DNA from: Perlucidibaca piscinae DSM 21586 | GTDB taxonomy: Bacteria > Pseudomonadota > Gammaproteobacteria > Pseudomonadales > Moraxellaceae | DNA: 64,000 bases | Direction: 5' to 3' | NCBI RefSeq assembly: GCF_000420045.1 | Contig: NZ_ATUE01000007.1 | Location: 124,001-188,000, forward strand | In this document: positions 35,423 to 44,372 of the stretch, piece by piece | Layout of the letters: each line of letters starts with the position of its first letter | Position numbering within the stretch: position 1 is the stretch's first letter | Translations under genes and position numbers: made by a program | Notes under the pieces: generated by a model | What the model saw: the letters and a program-made list of their open reading frames with translations, nothing else | Database searches by the model: none | What the model was told of the DNA's origin: nothing

Positions 35423-36442
35423 ATGGGCGTGGTTGAGCAATCCCCCGGTACTGTGGCGCTGCCTGCGCAGCGTCACAGTCACAGGCCGGGGCGGCATTGC
35501 GGCAGCTCAGCGATCAGGGATTTGCTGGAGTTTCATGGCCTGACCATGACTGAGGCATGTTGCTTTGGGCTTGGCGCCGGGCTTGGCATTACCTACGTTG
35601 AGGTGCCGGGGTCAGCGACCCCTTTTATTGTTCACGTTCGCTCCATGGGGTTCGAGGAGAAGGTATTCGCGACACTGGGTGTGCCGTTTGCCTGGGAAGC
35701 CTTTGCGGAAAAGGATCAGGCGAGCGATGCCCTGAATGAAGCATTGCTCGGCGGCCGTCCTGCGTTGCTGCTGACGGACATCTATCACTTGCCGTATTTC
35801 AACAGCAGCACCCACTTTCCGGGGCATGCCATTGTTGCTTGGCAGCTTGATGCGCAGCGCAGTGAGGTGATGGTCAGTGACACCGAGCGGCCTGGCCTGA
35901 TGCCGGTGCCTGTTGACAAGCTTGCCGACTCCCGCTTCTCCACTTCAGCCCCCTTTGTGCATTACGGAAACATGTATGCCCCGCAGCACATTGATGCGGA
36001 AGTATCTCCATCGAGCATGCGACGGGCCATTGTCGATAATGCTGCCAGCCTGATGCGGGGCAATCGCCATAGTGGGCTGGCCGCACTGGATACTTGGATT
36101 GCTGAGTTGTCACGCTGGGCGGCTGACCCGAACTGGCGTTGGAATCTGCGATTTGCCTATCAGGTCATCGAGAAACGAGGTACTGGCGGCTCGGGCTTTC
36201 GCGCCATGTACATAGAATTCCTTGAAGAGGCGCGAGAGCAGTTGCCGCAAGTGAGACGCGGCGGGTTGCTCGAAAAGATGCGCGCTTCGGCTGCAGCATG
36301 GTCAGGGTTGGCTGCGGTACTCAAAGCTGGTTCGGAAGCGGATGCTTTTCCCTATTCCAAAATCGAAGCGGCAATACGTCAGGTTCGTATCCATGAGCAG
36401 TGCTATGCGGACAGTGCGCTCTCCGTGTTTCCTGAATCCTGA
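35423..36442 (+). CDS. BtrH-like (PF14399 + DUF4872) cysteine-dependent acyltransferase-like protein
   Basis: A 339-residue protein whose N-terminal part (RHCGSSAIRDLLEFHGLTMTEA in pieces, FGLGAGLGITY) matches the BtrH N-terminal domain, and whose C-terminal part fits DUF4872. A papain-like triad is visible as Cys26, His135 (FPGHAIVAW) and Asp153 (VSDTERPG). BtrH transfers an acyl group from a carrier protein to butirosin's precursor. Finding it in a catabolic operon is unusual; it could move or cleave an acyl group as thioester, amide or ester. The ATG at 35423 directly abuts the PF10118-2 stop, so the two are coupled. Confidence 0.75.
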   Translation: MGVVEQSPGTVALPAQRHSHRPGRHCGSSAIRDLLEFHGLTMTEACCFGLGAGLGITYVEVPGSATPFIVHVRSMGFEEKVFATLGVPFAWEAFAEKDQASDALNEALLGGRPALLLTDIYHLPYFNSSTHFPGHAIVAWQLDAQRSEVMVSDTERPGLMPVPVDKLADSRFSTSAPFVHYGNMYAPQHIDAEVSPSSMRRAIVDNAASLMRGNRHSGLAALDTWIAELSRWAADPNWRWNLRFAYQVIEKRGTGGSGFRAMYIEFLEEAREQLPQVRRGGLLEKMRASAAAWSGLAAVLKAGSEADAFPYSKIEAAIRQVRIHEQCYADSALSVFPES

Positions 36443-36492
36443 GCAGTGTGATGAGGCTGCATCAGCCCGTTGTCGTGAGCAGGCGGAGTCGT

Positions 36493-36978
36493 ATGAAAGG
36501 TGATACCGGAATGGCGGAACGTTATTTGACAATGGCAAAAACTTTTTTCGGAACATCACACCCCTTGTTCAATGCATTTGGTGTGGAAGTAGAAGAAGTT
36601 GGCAAGGGGCGGGCGGTCATGAGCATTCGTCACCAACCGTTTTTGGCGGGTCGCAGTGGGGGTGTGCATCGTGGCGTCATCATCACCCTGCTCGATACCA
36701 ATTGCGGGTTAGCCATATTCTCAAGGCTTGGTGACATGAGGCCGATTGCAACCATCGACCTGAGAGTCGACTTCATTGCTGAGGCTGGTTTCGGAGACGC
36801 AGTAACCAGTGAGGTCGAGTGCTATGCGGTTAAGGGTGACATTGCTTACGTTCGTGGCAGGGCATCGACTGACTCAGGTGATCAGCTGCTGGCGACTGTA
36901 TCGGGTTCATTCGCTGTCGGTACCCTCGGTCCCGCGTTTGATTCTTCAATGAAAGAACAGGGTGGCGTGAATGGGTAA
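36493..36978 (+). CDS. PaaI-type hotdog thioesterase A
   Basis: A 161-residue hotdog-fold protein: HPLFNAFGVEVEEVGKGRAVMSI, then GGVHRGVIITLLDTNCGLAIF (the HGG-like helix with Asp) and ATIDLRVDFI. The family hydrolyses acyl-CoA thioesters as tetramers. GGAG five bases before ATG 36493 sets the start. It overlaps the next thioesterase gene by eight bases; the two adjacent, unequal hotdog proteins may form a heteromer. Confidence 0.82.
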   Translation: MKGDTGMAERYLTMAKTFFGTSHPLFNAFGVEVEEVGKGRAVMSIRHQPFLAGRSGGVHRGVIITLLDTNCGLAIFSRLGDMRPIATIDLRVDFIAEAGFGDAVTSEVECYAVKGDIAYVRGRASTDSGDQLLATVSGSFAVGTLGPAFDSSMKEQGGVNG

Positions 36979-37417
36979 TCCGGGTGCACAGGGTGCCGGT
37001 AACGACTGTAAGGATAAGGTTGTGCTGTTGAGTCCAGTACAGGCACAGTTGCTGGAGAAAACTCCTTTTGTCGGCTTCCTCGGCATCGAACTGATCGATT
37101 CTGTTGAAGAGCTAATTTATCAGCTGACTTTCCGCGACCAGCATATCGGCAATCCGCTATTACGCACATTCCACGGGGGCATACTGGCAAGTTTTGGTGA
37201 GATCAGTGCTGCTTTGCATGTGACCGGTGTCCTTGGCCTGGAAAGAGAGCCTCATTGTGAAAGCATGACATTTGATTACCTGCGCCCTGCATTTGCCGGC
37301 ACCATCCGCGCGGTGCCTCGCATCATCAGGTCAGGTAAGCGATTCATCGTTGTATCAGTAGGAATTTATCTTGATCAGACCTTGGTTTCGATGGGTAGGT
37401 TCATTTATAGCAGATAG
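36971..37417 (+). CDS. PaaI-type hotdog thioesterase B
   Basis: A 148-residue hotdog protein: TPFVGFLGIELIDSVEELIY, RTFHGGILASFGEISAALHV and SMTFDYLRPAFAGTIRAVPRI. HGG with the following Glu provides the expected active site. It is divergent in sequence from thioesterase A but overlaps it by eight bases. Probable role: releasing or trimming CoA intermediates during breakdown of the island's substrate; specificity cannot be read. Confidence 0.8.
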   Translation: MGNPGAQGAGNDCKDKVVLLSPVQAQLLEKTPFVGFLGIELIDSVEELIYQLTFRDQHIGNPLLRTFHGGILASFGEISAALHVTGVLGLEREPHCESMTFDYLRPAFAGTIRAVPRIIRSGKRFIVVSVGIYLDQTLVSMGRFIYSR

Positions 37418-37455
37418 TTCAGTCAGCGCCAGAAGACTGTTTTGCTGGGGGAAGC

Positions 37456-39006
37456 ATGATTTTATCACAAACGCTACGTCGAGCCGTTCAACAAAATGCA
37501 AGTGGAACGGCTACGGTATACAAGGGCAGGCGACAAACTTGGAAGGCGTTCTCCGAACGTATCGCAAGACTGGCTGCTGGCATTTATGCATTGCTTCCGG
37601 AGAGCAATGCACGTGTTGCCATTCTGTCTCTGAACAGTGATCGCTATCTGGAGTATTTCTATGCGGTGCCATGGGCGGGCGGGATTCTGAATCCGGTTAA
37701 CATTCGTCTTGCGCCGCCGGAAATTGCCTACACGCTGAATGATTCAGAATCTTCGGTACTCTTCGTCGATGATGCGTTCAGTGCCATGCTCCCCGTGCTT
37801 CGTCCACTGCTGAAAAATGTTGAGCATGTAGTATTCATGGGGGATGGCCCACGGCCGGAAGGCTGTATCGACTATGAATCGCTGATATCCGAATCTGCAC
37901 CGATGGAAGATCAGGCCGAGGGAGGGCAACAGCTTGCCGGGCTGTTTTACACAGGGGGAACCACCGGGCGCTCCAAGGGTGTAATGCTCAGTCATGACAA
38001 TCTGGTTTTCAATGCACTGAATGTAGTTCCTGAAATGGGCTACGGACAGAGCACCATCTATATGCACGCCGGGCCGATGTTTCATCTGGCGGATATGGCC
38101 AGCACCTTTGCCGTCACCTTGGCAGCGGGAACCCATGCCATTGTGCCACGTTTTGATGTCGAGGAAGTGCTTTCACTGATACAAACAGAGCGTGTTACTC
38201 ATACGCTGCTGGTGCCGACGATGATTAACATGCTGGTCTCGTCGGGCAAGATCAGGAATTTTGATACCAGTAGTCTGCAACGCATGTTGTATGGCGCCTC
38301 ACCAATGCCGGAGGCGGTGCTGATCGAGGCCATGAAGCAGATGCCGAATGCAGCATTCGCGCAGGGTTACGGGCAGACGGAAGCATCGCCGATATTGACC
38401 GCCCTAGCGCCAGAGTTCCATGTGTCGGGTGGTGCGAAATTGCGCAGTGCTGGCCGTGCTGCACTGGGTGTCGAGGTTGTGATCATGGATAAGGATGATC
38501 GCGAGCTTCCTTGTGGTGAGGTTGGTGAGATCTGTGCCCGCGGAGAGAACGTCATGCTGGGTTACTGGGGGATGGAGCAGGCATCGGCAGAGACCTTGCG
38601 TAACGGTTGGCTCCATACCGGCGATCTCGGTTATATGGACGAGGATGGCTTTGTCTTTATCGTCGACCGGGCCAAAGATATGGTCATCAGTGGCGGTGAA
38701 AATATCTTTTCTGTCGAGGTCGAAGGCGCGATCTACAGCCATCCTGCCGTTCAGGAATGTGCGGTGGTTGGCATTCCTCACAAAGAGTGGGGAGAAATGG
38801 TGCATGCCATCGTTGTCCTTCGCGATGGTCACCGCCTGGACGAAGAGGATCTGCAGGCCCATTGCCGGGCGCTGATTGCCAGCTACAAAGTGCCACGCAG
38901 CATTGAGTTCCGCGAGCAAGCCCTGCCAGTGAGTGGGGCCGGGAAAATCCTCAAGAACGAGTTGCGAGCTCCGTATTGGGAGAAGATGGAGCGTGCCGTC
39001 AACTGA
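37456..39006 (+). CDS. Acyl-CoA ligase (FadD-like, ANL superfamily)
   Basis: A 516-residue adenylate-forming enzyme. The P-loop is YTGGTTGRSKGVMLSH (about 164-179), the A5 motif GYGQTEASP, A7 GWLHTGDLGYMDEDG, A8 VDRAKDMVISGGENIFSVEVE, and the A10 Lys is in VSGAGKILKNELR. It activates a carboxylic acid to its CoA thioester. Size and motifs are close to FadD13, the ligase of the mycobacterial mymA operon. In this operon it would feed the acyl-CoA dehydrogenases directly downstream. Confidence 0.92.
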   Translation: MILSQTLRRAVQQNASGTATVYKGRRQTWKAFSERIARLAAGIYALLPESNARVAILSLNSDRYLEYFYAVPWAGGILNPVNIRLAPPEIAYTLNDSESSVLFVDDAFSAMLPVLRPLLKNVEHVVFMGDGPRPEGCIDYESLISESAPMEDQAEGGQQLAGLFYTGGTTGRSKGVMLSHDNLVFNALNVVPEMGYGQSTIYMHAGPMFHLADMASTFAVTLAAGTHAIVPRFDVEEVLSLIQTERVTHTLLVPTMINMLVSSGKIRNFDTSSLQRMLYGASPMPEAVLIEAMKQMPNAAFAQGYGQTEASPILTALAPEFHVSGGAKLRSAGRAALGVEVVIMDKDDRELPCGEVGEICARGENVMLGYWGMEQASAETLRNGWLHTGDLGYMDEDGFVFIVDRAKDMVISGGENIFSVEVEGAIYSHPAVQECAVVGIPHKEWGEMVHAIVVLRDGHRLDEEDLQAHCRALIASYKVPRSIEFREQALPVSGAGKILKNELRAPYWEKMERAVN

Positions 39007-39047
39007 TAGGCGGGTTTCAAATAACTGACCGGATAAAGGTGAATTGC

Positions 39048-40208
39048 GTGAATCTTGAGTTTACTGACGAAGAAATCGCGTTCCGCAACATGGTGCGTGC
39101 ATGGATGAAGGAGAATGTCTCTGACGATTTGCGCAGCGTGACTGCGCGCGGGGACATGACCAGCAAGGATCAGCAGCAGCGTTGGGAAAAACAGCTGGGC
39201 GACAAAGGCTGGCTCGCTCTGACCTGGCCCGAGCAGTATGGTGGGCCAGGCTGGACCGCGACACAGCGCTATATCTTTGATCTTGAACGAGCCATGGCGG
39301 GCGCGCCACCGACCAGTCCTTTTGGCGTGTCGATGGTCGGCCCGGTGATTTATACGTTTGGTTCGGAGGCGCAAAAGCAACGCTGGCTGCCGGGCATTGT
39401 CAAGGGCGATACCTTGTGGTGTCAGGGCTACTCGGAACCCAATGCCGGCTCCGATCTTGCGTCCCTGAAAACCCGTGCCGAGCGCAAGGATGATCATTAT
39501 CTGGTCAACGGCCAGAAGATATGGACTACGCAGGCCCACTGGGCAGACATGATTTTCTGTCTGGTGCGTACGGACAGTACCGTCAAGCAGCAACAGGGCA
39601 TTTCGTTTCTGTTGATTGACATGAAAACGCCGGGGATCGAAGTTCGACCCATTTACACCATCGATGGGCATCATCACCTGAATGAGGTGTATTTTTCCGA
39701 TGTTCAGGTGCCACTGGAGAATCTGGTGGGTACAGAAGGGATGGGCTGGACGATTGCCAAGTTTCTTCTCACCCATGAACGCACCACCATTGCCGGCGTC
39801 GCCGACAGCCATCATGCCATGGCCAGGCTGAAGGAGGCTCTGCATGCGGCGCCGCGTTTCGCCGTGCCAGCTCAGGCTCGTCGTCGTATTGCCGAGCTGG
39901 AAATCGAGCTGATGGCGCTGGAATACACCAATTTCCGAACCGTTGCCGCAACGGACGAGGGACGCCCGTTTGGCCCGGAGTCATCCGGGCTCAAGATCAA
40001 GGGCACCGAGTTGCAGCAGAAGCTGTCTCAGACCATGGTTGAGTTGGGTGGTTTGATGTCTCTCGTATGGGACAGTGAGGAGCCGGTTGGCAGTGATCAG
40101 TTCAACAATTCACCGCGTCGTTATAATTTCCTGCGCGCGTCGACCATCTACGGCGGATCGAACGAGATCCAGAAGAATGTTCTGGCAAAAATGTTGCTGG
40201 GTCTGTGA
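39048..40208 (+). CDS. Acyl-CoA dehydrogenase, subunit-type 1
   Basis: A 386-residue flavoprotein of the acyl-CoA dehydrogenase family: WCQGYSEPNAGSDLASLKTRA is the FAD/substrate signature, KIWTTQAHWAD follows, and RASTIYGGSNEIQKNVLAKMLLG is the C-terminal block. GTG 39048 is chosen: AAAGGTG lies just upstream and the protein then begins with the family pattern NLEFTDEEIAFRNMVR. The next gene is a second, dissimilar dehydrogenase nine bases later. Adjacent unequal pairs of this size form alpha2-beta2 enzymes in steroid side-chain catabolism. Confidence 0.9.
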   Translation: MNLEFTDEEIAFRNMVRAWMKENVSDDLRSVTARGDMTSKDQQQRWEKQLGDKGWLALTWPEQYGGPGWTATQRYIFDLERAMAGAPPTSPFGVSMVGPVIYTFGSEAQKQRWLPGIVKGDTLWCQGYSEPNAGSDLASLKTRAERKDDHYLVNGQKIWTTQAHWADMIFCLVRTDSTVKQQQGISFLLIDMKTPGIEVRPIYTIDGHHHLNEVYFSDVQVPLENLVGTEGMGWTIAKFLLTHERTTIAGVADSHHAMARLKEALHAAPRFAVPAQARRRIAELEIELMALEYTNFRTVAATDEGRPFGPESSGLKIKGTELQQKLSQTMVELGGLMSLVWDSEEPVGSDQFNNSPRRYNFLRASTIYGGSNEIQKNVLAKMLLGL

Positions 40209-40217
40209 GGTAAGGCA

Positions 40218-41327
40218 ATGGATTTCAAGCTCTCCGAAAATACGACAATGATCGCGGATACCGCCAAGCGCTATCTCAAGGATCAGTACAGCTTTGATAT
40301 TTATAGAAGTGTTCTCGCTCAGACTAATCACCTTGAATCATCGCGCTGGGAGATGATGCAGGAGCTTGGCTGGTTTGGTCTGCCATTTTCTGAAGCGGTC
40401 GGCGGCTATGGTGGTGATCTCATCGACGTTGCCATGATTGTCAGTGAAATGGGCGCGTCGCTTTGTCTTGATCCCTACGTCGATATGGTGGTGGCGCCGG
40501 GGAAGCTTCTTGAGTCTGTTGATTCGGAGCCGGCAAGACAATTGCTGGCTTCAATCATCGATGGAAAATCGGCAGTGGCCTGCGGATTCTATGATATCCA
40601 TAGTGGTTATGATGCGCTGAGCCCATCGTTGGTCATTGAAGGTAACAGGCTTTCCGGGCAGAAGAGTTTTGTCCCGGATGGCGGGTTTGCGCAAAGCGTT
40701 CTGGTGACGGCGCGCAGAGGGAAGGAGCTGGCGCTGGTGCATGTGCGCTTGTCAAACTGTGAAGTGGATAGTCACAGGGCGCTTGATGGCTCCCGAATGT
40801 CCAGCATTGTGTTCGATGATGTCATGCTCGATGATGACGCGATCATTGCTTGCGGCGCCGAGGCAGAATCGGCAGCGACTCAGACGCTTGCCTGGTTGCA
40901 GGCCCTTGATTGTGCGCGTATGTATGGTGCTGCCCGAGCACTCTATGAAAAAACACTTGATTATGCAAAGACGCGCAAGCAGTTTGCTGTCCACATTGGC
41001 AGTTTCCAGGTAATCCAGCACTATCTGGTCGATATGTTTATTGATCTCCAGCAGCTGGAATCAATGTTGCTGATGGTTTCAATCAAGGCTGCCAGCGGCG
41101 ATGCGGCAGAGCGCGACCGCGCCTGTGCTGCCGCCAAAGCCTACTTCGCTGACAAGGCTGTGCGAATCGCCCAGCAAGCCATCCAGATTCATGGTGGCGT
41201 CGGGGTTACCGAGGAGCTGGATGTTGGCCATTATTTTCGTTTGATTACACACTGCTCGCTTTCCCATGGGGCGGGCGACATCCAGGTCGAGCGGTTTGCC
41301 GCCTTGAGTGAGGCCGCACATGGATAA
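40218..41327 (+). CDS. Acyl-CoA dehydrogenase, subunit-type 2
   Basis: A 369-residue acyl-CoA dehydrogenase with the N-terminal helical domain (FKLSENTTMIADTAKRYL) and LGWFGLPFSEAVGGYGGDLID. The C-terminal IQIHGGVGVTEELDVGHYFR is the FAD pyrophosphate block. The usual middle WCQGYSEP-type signature is weak. That asymmetry relative to the upstream gene fits a two-subunit enzyme in which each partner supplies part of the active site. It uses ETF as acceptor. The end overlaps the GMC gene by eight bases. Confidence 0.88.
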   Translation: MDFKLSENTTMIADTAKRYLKDQYSFDIYRSVLAQTNHLESSRWEMMQELGWFGLPFSEAVGGYGGDLIDVAMIVSEMGASLCLDPYVDMVVAPGKLLESVDSEPARQLLASIIDGKSAVACGFYDIHSGYDALSPSLVIEGNRLSGQKSFVPDGGFAQSVLVTARRGKELALVHVRLSNCEVDSHRALDGSRMSSIVFDDVMLDDDAIIACGAEAESAATQTLAWLQALDCARMYGAARALYEKTLDYAKTRKQFAVHIGSFQVIQHYLVDMFIDLQQLESMLLMVSIKAASGDAAERDRACAAAKAYFADKAVRIAQQAIQIHGGVGVTEELDVGHYFRLITHCSLSHGAGDIQVERFAALSEAAHG

Positions 41328-42921
41328 CCGTTACGACTTCATTGTTGTCGGTGCCGGTTCTGCCGGCTGTGTTCTGGCGAACCGATTGAGTGAATCGGGA
41401 AAGTTTTCGGTTTGTGTGGTCGAGGCCGGGCCCCATGATAATAGCGGTTTCGTTAATGTTCCCTTCGGCGTGATCGGCCTGATACGCGAAGGTAAAAGAA
41501 ACTGGGGTTACTATACTGCCCCCCAGAGTGAGCTCGGCAATCGACGTCTGTACTGGCCGAGAGGCAGGACGCTGGGTGGAAGCAGCTCGATCAATGCCAT
41601 GGTCTATATCCGTGGCCAGCATCTCGATTATGACGATTGGCAGGATGCCGGAGCAGCCCACTGGGGCTGGCAGCAGGTCAGGCCGGTATTCAATGCTCAT
41701 GAGAACAATGAGCAATACTTGCCCGACGACTGGCACGGTCGGGGTGGCCCCCTCAATGTCACCCGGGTCACTGACCCGAATCCCCTCAGCGCCATGTTTG
41801 TTCGCGCCGGCGTCGAGCTTGGCTATCCTGAGAACGACGACTTCAACGGCGCCTCACAGATGGGCTTCGGGCGTTTCCAGGTGACCCAGAAGGACGGGCG
41901 ACGCTGGAGTGCGGCGCGCGCATTTCTGGATCCGGCGAAAGCGCGGCCGAACCTGACGATCATGACCGATATGCTGGTGACCCGTGTGCTTGTCGACAAC
42001 GGCCGAGCGCGCGGCATTGAATGCCTTGATGCCCAGGGGAAAACCGTCACACTGACCTGTCAGCGGGAGGTCGTGCTGTCAGGCGGTGCCATCAACTCAC
42101 CCCAGTTACTGATGTTGTCCGGTATCGGCGACCGCCAGCACCTTGAGGAAATTGGCATCAGGTGTATCGTCGACTCCCCCCAGGTGGGCAGGAATCTCCA
42201 GGATCACCTGGATATGACGGTATCCATTCGTGACAAGAGCCGGCAGTCGATCGGCTTCTCGCCTTTTTTCCTGCCGAGGCTGATCAGGGCATTTTATGAC
42301 TATGTGCGGCATAAGCGCGGCTTCCTTGCCAGTAACGCGGCCGAAGCAGGTGCGTTTTTGAATGTTGGCGGTGGTGCGCGCCCTGATATTCAGCTGCATT
42401 TTATCCCCGCCTTCCTGCGTGATCATGGCCGGGAGCTGACACCGGGTTTCGGTTGTACTGTTCACGTTTGCCAGTTGCGGCCAAGGAGCCGGGGTTACAT
42501 TTGCCTGCAGGATAATGACCCGCGTAGCGCGCCCTTGATTGACCCGCGCTATTTGTCAGACCAGGACGATATCAGGGTGCTACGTGAGGGGGTAAAACTG
42601 GTGCGTCGCCTGTTCCAGACTGATGCTTTTGCGCCCGCCTTTGGTGGCGAAGATCTGCCTCCGGCAACGGTAAAAACGGATGCGCAGCTGGACGAGGATA
42701 TTCGGCAGCGGTCAGAGACGATATACCATCCAGTGGGCACCTGTCGCATGGGTGAAGACCGTCTGGCGGTGGTTGATAGCCAGCTTCGAGTCAAAGGCAT
42801 CAGTGGCTTGCGTGTTGCCGATGCATCGGTGATGCCATTGCTGATCAGCGGCAACACCAATGCGCCTTGTATGATGATCGGTGAGCGTGCTGCGGGCTTT
42901 ATGCTTGAGGAGAGCGCATGA
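41320..42921 (+). CDS. GMC-family alcohol dehydrogenase/oxidase 1
   Basis: A 533-residue FAD protein of the glucose-methanol-choline family: FIVVGAGSAGCVLANRL (ADP-binding), GRTLGGSSSINAMVYIRG and GAINSPQLLMLSGIG (the two GMC signatures), and the catalytic His/Asn region YHPVGTCRMG...SGNTNAPCMMIGERAA. It oxidises alcohols to aldehydes, as AlkJ and choline dehydrogenase do. ATG 41320 has GAGG seven bases upstream and overlaps the dehydrogenase stop. A close relative sits in the CYP153 operon. Confidence 0.92.
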   Translation: MDNRYDFIVVGAGSAGCVLANRLSESGKFSVCVVEAGPHDNSGFVNVPFGVIGLIREGKRNWGYYTAPQSELGNRRLYWPRGRTLGGSSSINAMVYIRGQHLDYDDWQDAGAAHWGWQQVRPVFNAHENNEQYLPDDWHGRGGPLNVTRVTDPNPLSAMFVRAGVELGYPENDDFNGASQMGFGRFQVTQKDGRRWSAARAFLDPAKARPNLTIMTDMLVTRVLVDNGRARGIECLDAQGKTVTLTCQREVVLSGGAINSPQLLMLSGIGDRQHLEEIGIRCIVDSPQVGRNLQDHLDMTVSIRDKSRQSIGFSPFFLPRLIRAFYDYVRHKRGFLASNAAEAGAFLNVGGGARPDIQLHFIPAFLRDHGRELTPGFGCTVHVCQLRPRSRGYICLQDNDPRSAPLIDPRYLSDQDDIRVLREGVKLVRRLFQTDAFAPAFGGEDLPPATVKTDAQLDEDIRQRSETIYHPVGTCRMGEDRLAVVDSQLRVKGISGLRVADASVMPLLISGNTNAPCMMIGERAAGFMLEESA

Positions 42922-42925
42922 GCCG

Positions 42926-42952
42926 CCGGGCGGTGTGTTGCCTGCCGCCCGG
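42926..42952. terminator. Bidirectional hairpin between converging operons 2 and 3
   Basis: CCGGGCGG (42926-42933) and CCGCCCGG (42945-42952) form a perfect 8-bp stem between the GMC-1 stop and the thioesterase stop. No T run follows, so termination may need Rho or be partial. Confidence 0.5.
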
Positions 42953-42963
42953 TGCGCTGCGAT

Positions 42964-43377
42964 TCAGGCGATACGGTAGACCATTGTCCCGTTGGCGATC
43001 GGTCTTCCTGAGCTTTCCTCACTGATCGCCACCTCGGTAAAGATCAGCTCGCGGCCACGTTTGACAGCTGTTGCGCTGGCGATGATGTCACAGCCGAGAG
43101 CTGCGGAAAGATAGTTCACGGTCATGGAGACTGTCGCCGCTTTCATGCCTCGGGAGGGGTCGTGACCGGACCAGGCGGCCAGCGCGCCGGTCAGATCCAG
43201 CAAGCTGCTGATGGTACCGCCATGCAGCGCGTTGCCACCGCCGGCAAGCTCTGCCCGGAAAGGCAGGCGCACCACCGCCTTGTCCCTGGTGACGCTGACA
43301 ATCTGGATGCCTAGCAACTTCTGGAATGGCACATCAGGAAACGCACTGATCAGTGAGTCTATGAAGTTGCCTGACAT
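42964..43377 (-). CDS. PaaI-type hotdog thioesterase C
   Basis: A 137-residue hotdog protein with GNALHGGTISSLLDLTGALAAW (HGG and Asp), ATVSMTVNYLSAA and GTMVYRIA at the end. CAGGAG seven bases before ATG 43377 fixes the start. It is last in leftward operon 3 (hydrolase-BVMO-SDR-PF10118-thioesterase), parallel to the thioesterases of operon 2. Confidence 0.83.
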   Translation of the reverse strand: MSGNFIDSLISAFPDVPFQKLLGIQIVSVTRDKAVVRLPFRAELAGGGNALHGGTISSLLDLTGALAAWSGHDPSRGMKAATVSMTVNYLSAALGCDIIASATAVKRGRELIFTEVAISEESSGRPIANGTMVYRIA

Positions 43378-43473
43378 GAAGTTTGCTCCTGAAAAGGTGT
43401 GGCGCACGCTCTCTGCCATGAAAGCGTGCGCTGGATTGAAGTGATTCGAGTGTAATGGCGAAGCCCGCAGCTG

Positions 43474-44346
43474 TCATGCAACGCGGTTCTGATAGACATC
43501 ATGCAGAGCGCCACCCTCTGCAAAAAGTCGTTTCCGCCATGCGGACTCCAGAGCTCGCGTATCATGATTTTCAGGATGAAAGCGCTTGCCGATAAACTCA
43601 GGAACCCGTGGCAGAATTCCTGTAACAAAACCGTTCTTCCCGAACAGCATCGAAAGTCCCTTGACATTATCACCGATATTGCCTAGCTGCCTGTCCTTCG
43701 CCAGCATCCAGGCCCAGGTAATGCCGAGCATGGGCAGCAGCACTACCAGAGACGCCGCAGCGGCCGCGATACGCTCACCATGACTGTTTCCGATAACCTG
43801 ATAGACATCGTAGGCGACCGATTTATGTTCGAGTTCTTCGAGTGCGTGCCACTGCCAGATCTTGATCATTTCCGGATCGGCCAGGCTCTGGAAAGACTCG
43901 TCCTCGAGCAACTGCTCTGCCAGCAATGCGGTAAAGTGCTCCATGAATGTCGTGGCAGCGAGGCGTGTGCTTGACGGTAGCATTTCCAGAACGCGAAGGC
44001 CGATGCGGACAAACCGGTCTGGCGTTTCCATGTCAAACCCCTTTTCTGCCAACAGCGTGTTCAGTCGGTCATGTTCCCGGCCATGAATCGCCTCCTGCCC
44101 AATAAAGCCGGAAATGGCTGCGCGTAACTCGTTGTTGGTTATGCTCGATCTGAACGGTCTTACCGACTCCATGAAGTAGCGTTCCCCGGGAGGGAAAAAA
44201 CCGGATAGCATGGCAAAGAAAGTCGTCGCGGTGGCATTTCCCGCATAAAAGTATTTCCGCATCGCTTCAGGAAATACGAAATCAATGTGTCGCGGTGGTA
44301 TGCCAACGGAGGCGCCGCTCAGGGTGGTGTTTGCTTTGGCTGTCAC
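43474..44346 (-). CDS. PF10118 family protein 3
   Basis: A 290-residue third paralog. The metal pattern repeats as GERYFMESVR, GQEAIHGREHDRLN, FMEHFTALL and WHALEELEHKSVAYDVY, with a hydrophobic segment (AAAASLVVLLPMLGITWAWML). The gene starts with GTG 44346 after CAAGGAG. The three paralogs keep all the Glu and His positions while diverging elsewhere, so these residues are functional, most simply as a dinuclear iron site. It lies in an operon with SDR, BVMO and hydrolase, the same partners as PF10118-1. Confidence 0.85.
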   Translation of the reverse strand: MTAKANTTLSGASVGIPPRHIDFVFPEAMRKYFYAGNATATTFFAMLSGFFPPGERYFMESVRPFRSSITNNELRAAISGFIGQEAIHGREHDRLNTLLAEKGFDMETPDRFVRIGLRVLEMLPSSTRLAATTFMEHFTALLAEQLLEDESFQSLADPEMIKIWQWHALEELEHKSVAYDVYQVIGNSHGERIAAAAASLVVLLPMLGITWAWMLAKDRQLGNIGDNVKGLSMLFGKNGFVTGILPRVPEFIGKRFHPENHDTRALESAWRKRLFAEGGALHDVYQNRVA

Positions 44347-44372
44347 GATGAGTCTCCTTGTTTTAAAACCAT

